A stretch of DNA of 12,053 nucleotides from Monoraphidium neglectum (Eukaryota; Chlorophyta; Chlorophyceae; Sphaeropleales; Selenastraceae), in the NCBI RefSeq assembly GCF_000611645.1, contig NW_014011868.1:1-12053 (forward strand), given 5' to 3'. The position numbers were made by a program, and so were the translations under genes. This document shows, piece by piece, positions 1 to 8,800 of the stretch. A model generated the notes under the pieces. The model was not told the DNA's origin, did not search any database, and worked only from the letters and a program-made list of their open reading frames with translations. The first letter of the stretch is position 1, and each line of letters opens with the position of its first letter.

Positions 1-2213
1 GGAGGCAGCAGGGCGACGCGGCCGCGAAGGAGCCGAAAGAGGGCGCCCCGCCTGGCCCTGCTGCGGCTCAGGGCGGCCGCTTCTTCTGCGCCTCGCGGTG
101 CCGCGCCGTGAGCGTCCTATTGGTCACGGCCCTTCTAGTCGCCGTCGCAATCGCAGTGCCAGTCGCGCTCACCCAGGCCAAAGCTCGCGACCGCGCCGCG
201 GCCGCGGCCGCGGTGGGCGCGGCGGCGCGTCAGCAGCCGCCGCGGGCGGCGGTCGGCGCGGGCACGGCGCCGGCGGCGTTTGGGGTGCTGGTGGGGTTGG
301 CACCGCCGCCGGGTGCCGGGCCTGCGTGGGGCTGTGCAAATATCTTTGGCGGCGAACAGGTGAGATTTGGGCACGTGTCTCACGTGAGCTCAAAGATTGT
401 TCAGCTGAGCTGTGGGTTTTCAGGTGACTTGAAAATGCCACTGCCCTGCCGGCCGCATCAAGACGTGCCGACTGAAATCTGCAAAACGTGCACTCGCTCC
501 CGGGGCGCAGCGTGCAGGGGTGTGGCTCCCTGTCGCCGGCTGGCAGTTGCCTGGACACCCACCCACCCATCCACGCCCGCCCGCCTGTCATGCTTCTAAT
601 TCGTAATGAACACGCAGGCTCTGGAACGGTACAGGGACGCCGTCACAAACGCCTACTCGACCGCGCTGTCCCTGCCCCCCGAGAGCGTCGCAGTCCAGTC
701 CGTGGACTGCAAAGCAGCAGCAGGGGCACCAGCGGCAGCAGGAGCAGGAGCAGAAGCGGCGGCGTCAGGTGGCCGCCGCAGGTTGATGCAGCCGGGTGCT
801 CCCGCGGCGGGGGTTACGCTCGACACGCGTTTCACAGTCCAAGTGCCCACTGGTGAGACGTGGCATGAGCAACTTGTGTCCCCAAATCGTGACAGGCTCG
901 GAACTGTATTGCTGTGCTCAAAGCTGACACCAAGTACGAGCCCGAAGGCAGCTCACACACCTTCAGTTGCTGCACAAACTCTGCATGCGAGTCAATACCC
1001 TGACGTCTCACCTGCACCCCGCACCCCACCCCACCCCTCGACTCTCCGCGTGCCCGCAGACCCCCCGGAGCTGCGGCAGCAAGTGATCTACAACATCACC
1101 AACAACAGCGCCGACATCCTTGGACCCGCGATCCGCGGCGTCTTTGGGCGGGACATCGGCGGCGTGTCTATCGGCAACCCCTCACCGCTGCCGGCGGGCG
1201 GCGATGCTTCGATCCCGGGATCGCCGCAGCCCTCTCAGGCGGCCGGGGTCGACCTACCGCCGGCGCCCGCGGCCCAGGAGCCTTCCGAACCAGAGCCGCT
1301 GCCGTCGCCGCGCCTGGGCAAGAGGTACCCGGCCGCGCCGCCTCCGCAGCCGCCAGAGCCGGCGCCCCCGTCGCCCGAGCCGGGCGGCTCGCCTGAAGCC
1401 ATACCATCATCGCAGCCCCTGACGCCGCCGACGGCCGCGTCGCCTGCCCCATCGCCAGCAACCGCGCCGCCTGCGCGCGCCAGCTACGAGGGGCGCGAGC
1501 CCGCGCACCCGAAGTGGTCCGACGCGCCGCGCTGCTCTTACCAGCCGGCGGCCGGCGGTCAGTATGCGACAGACGCTGCCGGGCGGCTGTGGGGGTGGGA
1601 GGCTGGCAAGAGCTGCACGTTCCAGCAGCCCGATACTGGGCTCCCTATCATCGTTGATCAGGGGCCAGCGGGCGCAGCGCCAGGCGGCAAGCAGCAGCAG
1701 CAGCAGCAGAACCAGGCGCAAACGAAGGACCAGCAGCAGCAGCGGCCTGACTGGGCCTCGGCGCCGGCCTGCAAGTACGAGCGAACCGCCACCAACAGCG
1801 TCCAGGACACCGCTGGCCAGGCGTGGGGGTGGCAGGACGAAAAGAGCTGCGCGTTCCGGGGCGGCGCGGCGGGCGCGGTGCCGGGCCAGGCGTCCGGCCC
1901 AGCCGCGAGGCCGAGCATACCGCAGGGGACCCCATACTGCCGTGCAGCACCCACTGCAGACAACAGTGTCCGCAGCAGCCAGGGCGACCTGTGGGGCTGG
2001 CAAGACGGCCGCAGCTGCGTATTTACGAGCGCTGCGGCCGCGGGCGGCGGCGGCATAGGCGCTGTGGGTGGCGCAGGGGCTGCTGCTGAGGGCGCAGATG
2101 CGTGGTTTTCTGCACCCGCGTGCAGATACGCGCGGACGGCAGACAACAGTGTGCAAGACACCATCGGGCGCCCCTGGGGCTGGCAGGACCGCCGCAGCTG
2201 CAAGTTTGCCTGA
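1..2213 (+). CDS. Membrane-anchored Pro-rich surface protein with four C-terminal WGW/Cys modules (5' partial)
   Basis: I read three exons: up to 359, 618-852 and 1060-2213. The introns are 360-617 (CAG|GTGAGA donor, phase 0) and 853-1059 (phase 1). The stop is TGA at 2211-2213. The frame is already open at base 3 with no in-frame ATG before the membrane segment, so the start lies outside the window; about 581 residues are visible. In order they show a hydrophilic Lys/Glu-containing tail, one hydrophobic segment (nt 105-179) fitting a type II signal anchor, an Ala-rich stretch, a domain with an RRRLMQ motif of the kind common in algal extracellular proteins, the sequons NIT and NNS, a long Pro/Ser/Ala stalk rich in PPS, SPAP and PEP, and four Cys modules. 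The order suggests a cell-wall or extracellular-matrix protein with its C terminus outside. Function is unknown; a carbohydrate-binding role is inference. No catalytic domain is visible. Confidence 0.8.
105..179 (+). other. Transmembrane signal-anchor segment
   Basis: About 25 consecutive mostly Val/Leu/Ala codons, starting AVSVLLVTALLVAV, encode one hydrophobic helix. It is preceded by a basic CASRCR stretch and followed by KARDR. The basic side comes before the helix, which favours the N terminus inside. The helix starts at least 34 codons into the protein, which fits a signal anchor better than a cleaved signal peptide. Confidence 0.7.
1180..1485 (+). other. Pro/Ser/Ala-rich stalk (hydroxyproline-rich glycoprotein type)
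   Basis: Within the last exon of the first gene, roughly 100 codons are dominated by Pro, Ala, Ser and Glu with runs such as PPPQPPEPAPPSPEP and SPAPSPATAPPA. Such stretches are typical of algal hydroxyproline-rich wall glycoproteins, where the prolines are hydroxylated and O-glycosylated. It probably acts as an extended spacer between the membrane-proximal region and the Cys modules. The boundaries are approximate. Confidence 0.65.
1527..1622 (+). repeat. WGW/Cys module 1
   Basis: First of four protein modules of about 32 residues. It runs from PRCSY through GRLWGWEAGKSCTF. The two cysteine codons are at 1533 and 1614, 27 residues apart, one more than in the other copies. WGWE followed by a small loop and SC recalls bacterial family 10 carbohydrate-binding modules, but this is a visual resemblance only. 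Confidence 0.75.
1691..1742 (+). repeat. CAG-repeat polyglutamine linker
   Basis: Six CAG codons in a row (1691-1708), then a mixed stretch, then four more (1731-1742). They encode Q6 and Q4 in the linker between WGW modules 1 and 2. A likely site of length polymorphism. Confidence 0.85.
1764..1859 (+). repeat. WGW/Cys module 2
   Basis: Second module, PACKYERT through WGWQDEKSCAFR. Cysteine codons at 1770 and 1848 are 26 residues apart. It shares NSVQDT and WGWQD with module 4, its closest relative, which suggests one duplication within the array. Confidence 0.75.
1932..2024 (+). repeat. WGW/Cys module 3
   Basis: Third module, PYCRAAPTADNSV through WGWQDGRSCVF, with cysteine codons at 1938 and 2016, 26 residues apart. 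It shares TADNSV with module 4 but has SSQGDL in place of the DT-x-G-x-x sequence just before WGW. Confidence 0.75.
2115..2210 (+). repeat. WGW/Cys module 4 (protein C terminus)
   Basis: Fourth module, PACRYARTADNSVQDT through WGWQDRRSCKFA, with cysteine codons at 2121 and 2199. The stop codon follows directly, so the protein ends with the module. A Gly/Ala-rich linker (about 2031-2100) separates it from module 3. Confidence 0.75.
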
Positions 2214-3454
2214 TGCACACTGTCCAAGGAGCAATGCATTTGTATTTTCGTAAGACTTGCCGGCAAGGCGCTGCATGGTGGTTTCCATCAGGCCCCTTCG
2301 ACCAGCCACACCTGCATCCCATTGCACTGAACCGCATCTTTACTTCCCAAAAACCTTCAATAAACCTCCCTGTTGCTACCTATCCTGCGGGCGCGAGTGC
2401 AGTTGCGCTCAACCTAACCAGGGATTACCTCACATCCCGCCATTTACCTTGAGAGGTTGGCGAGCCGCGGCGGCCCCTCCTGCAATCACCTCCCTGCCTC
2501 TTCGACCCTTGGCGTGCAACATGATGTCGTGTGCGCGCGGGCCTGCGGGCTTTCTTCTCCGGCTGGTGCACCAATGGTTACTGCTGTCCCCCTCCGCACG
2601 CGTGCACGGTCACTTGCCTGCGCGGGCGCATCGCTGGTCTGCGCTGACGGTAATATCCAGCTGGCAAACGGCTCGTTATCTTGAGCCGAGAAGCGCCTGC
2701 ATGTGCGTCCTCGTCACTTCGCATCTGATTGCACCTGATGGTCGATGCCATCCACTGCAAATGGCTCCCACTGACTGCATGCCGCACGTGCATGATGCAA
2801 GTGCTTTTTGAGTGTTTCAGGCACTCTGCATGGACGTGGGTTTCGGACGCTTGCTGCAGCGGGACAACGGCGCGGGCTGCGCCGCACATGACGGGGCGGG
2901 GGAATGCATCGCCCTCCACATGTGTCGTGAAGGGTTGCGCAACCCTTCCAAGGCATTACGTGTGACTGGGCCCAGAAACTCTTGCAGTATCAGCACTTTC
3001 ACAGCACCAAACGCACACAGCTATGGCCCTAGAATCTCCCGTTGCCACGTACGGGCTGACCACAATCCCACATGCTTTCGCCACAAGGGCTTATTTGGAC
3101 TGTGTCGACTGGAGGGGCCGCCGCTGCAGGGGTCGCGAGCATTTACCCCTAACCACCAACCCTCTGGTGTGCCACTGCTGCATGTGCCCGCACGCCACGA
3201 CAATTTGGAAGAGCGAGCCCAATCGCAAACTGTGTGGCTTGCAGCAACCTGCACGGCTGCTGGACCCCGCTCTGCTGTGGGTCACACACACCTGACCCCA
3301 CTAGGTGTGCTTGGCCAGATTTACTTGCTTCAGTGTGCCGGTTGAGGCGTATCAACATCCGCAGGTTTTGTGATGACCTGTGAATTCATCTCTTGAAGCC
3401 CCGCCCATGCTCTGCGCAACTGCTGCACATGGCCGCTTTCTGGGGATAGTCAGA

Positions 3455-3459
3455 TTACA
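3455..3459 (-). promoter_or_regulatory. Possible algal poly(A) signal TGTAA for the phosphatase gene
   Basis: TTACA on the + strand reads TGTAA on the - strand. It is the first copy I find downstream of the phosphatase stop, about 670 nt away. If both this and the + strand copy at 3504 are used, the two 3' UTRs would overlap. Confidence 0.3.
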
Positions 3460-3503
3460 CAACTGCCTGCAAGGGCCAGAAAGCACAAAAACCGGCACCT
3501 TCT

Positions 3504-3508
3504 TGTAA
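3504..3508 (+). promoter_or_regulatory. Possible algal poly(A) signal TGTAA for the upstream + strand gene
   Basis: TGTAA is the usual polyadenylation signal of chlorophyte nuclear genes. This is the first + strand copy I find after the stop at 2213, about 1.3 kb downstream, which would mean a long 3' UTR. AATAAA at 2359-2364 is a nearer alternative. A 5-mer also occurs by chance. Confidence 0.25.
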
Positions 3509-3945
3509 TCGCGCAATTGCAAAGCATAGCAGTATGGAAATTGGCTCGGGGAATGCGTGCCAGGCTCTCAGATCATCTTTTGCCAGTATGCAGGGCCACT
3601 CACTTAAAAACATTGGCAGGTGCCAAGCCGACTTCACGGTTCTCCATCACCGGCACAACTTCATGCATCCAGACAGATCCAGGCCTCTTGCAAGAGTGCC
3701 TCTTGAGCTTCACAGAACATTCATTCCCATAGTAAGGCGAGGCGCAGCCCGCTTGCACGCATATCAACAGTGGTTGTGATGCAAGTGGCTGTGATGCTTT
3801 TCAACCGGCGCAGGCGTAGCAGGCTGCCCCAGCAGCAGCCCACATGCACAGCGCCGCCCCTTAACCTGGTCAGAGCGTTGGGGGCAGCAACAAGCCAATT
3901 TCATGCAGCAACAACGAAGCCGAGCACATTGCAGTGTGCTAACAA

Positions 3946-3975
3946 CATCAAGCACGCAGAGCATCAAGCACGCAG
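3946..3975. repeat. Two-copy tandem repeat, 16-nt period
   Basis: CATCAAGCACGCAG occurs at 3946-3959 and again at 3962-3975, separated by AG. It is in gene-free sequence downstream of the phosphatase gene, with no evident function. Confidence 0.8.
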
Positions 3976-4128
3976 GAGCCTGCCGAGTGAGCCAGCCTGG
4001 CGAATTCAAATCCGACAGGTGGACGCCATGCATTTTGAAGCCATTGTCGAAAGAGGTCGCAATGATGACGCATACGTGGCACACGCCTGCGCCGCTACAC
4101 ACCCAGCATCGAATCTGCCCGCCAATCA

Positions 4129-4515
4129 CTAGCGGCGAATGATGGTGACCTGGTCGCCGGACTGCCACTCCGGCCACTGGTTCTTGTGCCACGTCCAGAA
4201 AGCGTGGGTAGCATTTGCAAAGTCAATCACCCCGTGCCCAAAGGATGGCTCCCTGTAGGCGCTCCACGCCGGCTGCGACGTCGGGCAGTACTGGCCCTGC
4301 TGGAAGCTGAGGCAGGCCTGAGGCTGGTAGCTCGGGAACTGGGTGTAGTTCTCTGGGTGGGCGCAGAAGAAGGTCGAGGCTTGCACCTCGTCAATGAAGT
4401 CTTTGTAGAGGCCCTCGATGTTGCCGCCGTCGCCCATGGTGATGTGCACCGGCCCTGCCTCATTGACCTGCGTTTGAGGGAAGCAAGATGGCATTTCTTG
4501 TAAGTGAAAGCTTGC

Positions 4516-4553
<38 letters not shown>

Positions 4554-4564
4554 TGTGTGCGTGA

Positions 4565-4629
<65 letters not shown>

Positions 4630-5822
4630 CAAACGTGCGCATGTCAGTATGCATCAGTTAGATTATTCCAACCACACAACCATTATCAATTGCGACCCAT
4701 CAGCGCTGTTTTGTAACTTTAACATATCCAAAACAAAGTATACACACATGCTAAAGAATGCAGCACATACCTCGTAATTCACCACAGGCTTGGTCCTGTT
4801 TGCAACGCGCCAAGACAGGGAGAATGAGGATTGTTGAGAAACCAAGCGTGGGCTGAGCTGGATGACTGAGAGGCCCGTGACCTGTTAGCTGCTGCTCATG
4901 CAACTACTCCCTCCAAAGCACGATTGATGTTGCGTGGATTGATTGGCAGCTGCAATCTCTGAGATTGCAGACAAACCCGCGTTACAACCCGAGAGGCGCC
5001 CTACAAAGGGCCTGGGCACATCAGCGCGCTGGCGCGAGTGTTGAATGCATTTCTAGCTCATGACAACAGACATATGTGCCTCGCAGCTCACGAGTGCTGT
5101 GCCTGGCTCGCAACTGAGGGCCCAGCGGCTAAGCCCCCACACACCTCTCGTAGCTGTGGATGTGGCCGAGCACGAGGATGTCGACGCTGTACTTGACCAG
5201 CAGCGGCTCGTACACCTGCCGCATGCACTCGTTCTCCTTGTAGTGGCCCTTGTACGTGTTGTACCTGTTGTGCGTGTGTTTGTCGGGATGGATGTGAACC
5301 CAGGTTTGAGGGGTTTTGAAGAGCGATGAGGTCACAAGCGGTGGCGACTGGTTCGAGTGGGCACAGATGTGAAGCAACTTGCATATGGGTGCTGACGGCT
5401 GTGATCTAGCTGGGCGGGCTGCCAATGCAACCAGGAGTGCCGCGTGTGGGTCAATCGATCCAGGTATCACGCCCACCAAGGGGCGTGAGTGGTGACCAGC
5501 AGCCATGGTGTCTTGGTCCGGTCCACCTGGAATAGTTGTCAATGGTGGTGTTGAATGCTGCTTGTGGAACAAAGAAGCGCATGTTAAATGTGCTGCTCCA
5601 CGTGCGTGTTGGTGGGCCAGGCAGTTGGCAACGACAGTCCAGCGAGTTGTGCGCCTGCATGCATGTGCCGTTCGCTATGCATGCACAAACACATATGCAT
5701 GCACGCGCGCACACACACACACACACACGCACACACGCAATCCACAGATACACACACACAAGCGCGCGTACACACGCAAAAACGCATGCAAGCGCTAGCT
5801 CGTGCACGCGCACACGCGCACA

Positions 5823-5885
<63 letters not shown>

Positions 5886-8800
5886 GCGCGCGCGCACAAG
5901 CACACACTGTCTCAAGGCCTAAGCCTCAAGTCGAGTAAGATATCGGCTCGCACACCACCAAAGTTCTCACCAGCCGAAGCTCTTTCTCCAGCCACTTGTA
6001 CTGCTCGTCTGACTGGTCAAACACCTGACCTGCAAGATTACCACCAGGTGTGTGAGGCTGGTTGGCACAGCACCAGGTCTTAAGTTATGAGACCGGGTGC
6101 CTCCGTCCCTAACAAGCCAATGTGACTCACTAAGCGAACCTTGGACGCGCGTCACACAGGTTCAAGCCAACACCACAAAACCACAAAAAGCTGACCAGGT
6201 CCGTCCCTGAGACCGACCTGGCGAGTAGCTTGTCAGGAAGATGTACTTGAAAACCCCCGGCACCTCAACGGAGTAGTACAGGTTGTTGTAGGGGTCGCTC
6301 GTTGTAACCGCCGGGAAGCTGGTCGGGTTGGGGGGCCCTGCGCGGCGGCGGGGGATTGTGGTTGCAGCGGGGCGGGGGTCGGTGCGAAATCACGCAAGTC
6401 TCACTAGGATCAACGAGCCTTCTTTGCATGGGTGATGCGGTGATAAAGGGTATGGAAACAGAAGGCACGGAGGAGCCTGGTGAACGAACGGGCACGCTCT
6501 GAGCGGCGGACGCGCAACGACGGGTGCTCACCATACTTGTTGGTGGGCACTGGGTAGCGGTGGTTGTACGCGTTGTTGCGGCGGCCGTCCGGCAGCTGCT
6601 CAATTTCGTGGCTGGTAGGTGTTACGGGCGGATGGATGAGCGTTTTTATGGGCGGGGGTTGGGGGTGGGTCAGAATGTACCTATGATACAAGTTGGCGGT
6701 TGTAGCTGTAGGGGGGCCACAATCAAAGACAACCTAGGGCATGCACCGGGGCCGTGTCAGCAACAGCCAAGCATCCGTTGCACATGTGTTGTCTGACCAG
6801 GGCGGCCAGGCATCTAAATGCCCCGCGCCTGATGTGGCCACACAGCTTTGCGCTTTGTGGGTGATGGCACAGCGCGATGCAAGGCCATGCATCAATAAAG
6901 CAGCTCGCCCCAAATGTTGCACGTGCACGAGCAGCCGCATGCACTTGAGAAGTTGCACTCACTTCCCATTTGTGTGCATCAATGGCACCACAGAGAGCAG
7001 CGGCTCGAACAGGCGGCCGAACATGTCCCACTTGGGTTGGTCTGCGTTGTAGTGGGGGGTGTGCGACTTGGTGATTGGAGGAGTTGAAGAGGCGATTCAG
7101 CAGAGGGTGGCAGGTTTCTAATAAGCACCAACGGCACAACTTGACCAGCAAGTCAGTGTTATCAACCTCTTCAGCGCGCACATGAATGTGTGAAGACGCG
7201 TGCGTGCACATGCTTGTGCACACGCAGTGCGCACGAACACACACACTCTCCCTCGTGCGCGCGTGTATCAACAGATGCTACCCTAGTCACATGTGAATTT
7301 GCCGCTCAAGGCCTTCGTGATCCGTTGGTCCTGCGACGCCCATTGGTCTGCATACACAAAGTCTCCCGCCAGCACTGCCAACTGAGGCTGGCTGGAGATG
7401 AGGTGATCCAGCATGACACTTGTGTTGTAGGTCTGGCCAGGGTCTGCGAAAGCAAAAATAAAAGCGTGTGCGTGTGCGTGCGTGTGTGCATGTGTGTGTG
7501 TGCGTGTGTGTGTAGTTGGCTGAGCACCTGCAATACCTACAGTACATGAATCTCAAGCCCCAAGTGCCCGCACACTACAGCACACCGCGTCATGCATGGC
7601 ACAGTGCGCGGTGTCCACGCGCAGTCGCGGCCCCAGCACCCACCGGCCATGACGCCCAGCCTGAAAGGGAAGCCGTTCGTGGGTGCCTGCGGAATTGGTG
7701 GCCGGGAGAATCAGGGGCTGGCGCAGCAGAGACAAAGAGCACTTCGCACTGCTGCGAATTCTGCGTGCTCACCGTGAAGTTGAACGCACGGGTAACTGCG
7801 TCGGGGCCGTCACCAGTGATCTTGTAGGTGTAAGCCTTCCCTGGCTCGAGGTCTGATATTCAGAGCGGCATGGGGTGATGCAGGCGCTTGCGTAGGTGGG
7901 CAACGGGTAGCAACAATGGCAGGGTCGTGCACCGACGCGGGCAGAATACAAGCAAAGCTCCCGCCGTCCGGACCCTTGGGGCGCCAACGCCGCTCTTGGT
8001 CGCCCCCTTCAATTGCTGCCAGCCACCTGCGGCGCAGGCAAGCATGCGCACGCCGCACCTCGCAGCACCACATGGTGCAGCCGCGGCGACGCGTAGGACG
8101 GCTGCCCGACTGGCTCGTAATCGTTGAGGTATGTGGTGGTGATGCCAGGGGCCCTTATCTCGGGGCGGCTGCCATCGGTAGGGCCATAAACGACCTCGCT
8201 GCGGAAGCTGGGGTCGGCTGTTGCCGCGGTTTGAGCGGCTTGGGGCCCCACAACGGCGTCGCAGGTGGCCCAGGATACGAGGACAGCGTTGGGGTTCCAG
8301 TAGGTCAGGTGAACCTGTGGATGTGAGGTGTTGTGGCTCCAGAGGTCGCAGAGGGTGAGTGGCACAGCAAGGAATTGTGCAAGGACGGAGCGGGAAACCT
8401 GGAGGCCCCTGGTCGAGTGGGGTGAAGCGAGGAGCAGCCCCTGCTGACGTCGCAGCCCCTGCTGACGTCGCAGCCGCCGATGTGCATGGCGGCTGCTTAC
8501 ATCGCTGCCGCCGCCACGGATTAGCTGCCACTGTTTGACCAAAGCACCCCGTCCAAAGGTGTGTTTGCTGTGCAACTGTGTGCTGCAAGCGGCCCACCAG
8601 AGCTTCTGCAACACCAGTGAGCATCAGCATGCAGCTCAACATGATGTTGACCCACAGACTGCACAAGGGTACAGCAAGCACCCATGCCCATGGCGTCTGC
8701 GACATGCCACTGCCTCGCGCTCGCCTGTTCAGGCTCCCTGCAGCCAGGAGACCGCTTCTGGACACGTGCATCACTTGCAGGTATATCTTCAGTTCCCAGG

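Larger units (their letters stand above)
2214..4128. other. Convergent intergenic region / 3' UTRs, no gene seen
   Basis: No exon-like stretch with a recognisable protein is visible here on either strand. Open frames are present (for example one of about 177 codons) but look composition-driven and show no domain or exon structure. The interval separates two genes that point at each other, so it should contain both 3' UTRs. An AATAAA lies at 2359-2364 on the + strand. A short imperfect tandem repeat lies at 3946-3975. Confidence 0.55.

Noticed and set aside
417..423. TTTTCAG as an acceptor for the first intron of the surface-protein gene
   Set aside because: In phase 0 the following codons are GTG ACT TGA, an immediate stop. 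The acceptor at 617 restores a long open frame.
606..2213. Continuous 535-codon frame starting at ATG 606
   Set aside because: ATG 606 lies 12 nt before a clear acceptor (CACGCAG at 611-617), and the upstream exon ending at 359 joins in phase with a membrane anchor. The frame is exon 2 plus intron plus exon 3, not a single-exon gene.
1407..2327. 306-codon frame on the - strand opposite the surface-protein gene
   Set aside because: It is Arg/Ala/Leu-rich shadow coding of a GC-rich repeat region, with no domain and no exon structure, while the + strand carries a coherent modular protein.
2812..3345. 177-codon frame in the convergent intergenic region
   Set aside because: It has no recognisable domain, signal peptide or splice structure, and overlaps equally long frames in other phases.
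4129..4632. Poly(Thr-His) N-terminal extension of the last phosphatase exon
   Set aside because: It is translation of the (CA)n microsatellite. The true exon begins at the acceptor at 4467, which joins VVNYE to VNEAGPVHITMGDGG in phase.
4518..5898. CRISPR-like or telomere-like array
   Set aside because: The repeats are simple dinucleotides without spacers and lie inside introns of a eukaryotic gene.
5451..5938. Cys/Val-rich and Thr/His-rich frames through the CA tract on both strands
   Set aside because: These are microsatellite translations inside phosphatase intron 9, with no coding signal.
7042..7080. Earlier acceptor for phosphatase exon 6 at AATCACCAAG
   Set aside because: It would put the exon in the wrong phase after exon 5. 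The acceptor ending at 7042 (AACGCAG) gives TYQPKWD, as expected for the family.
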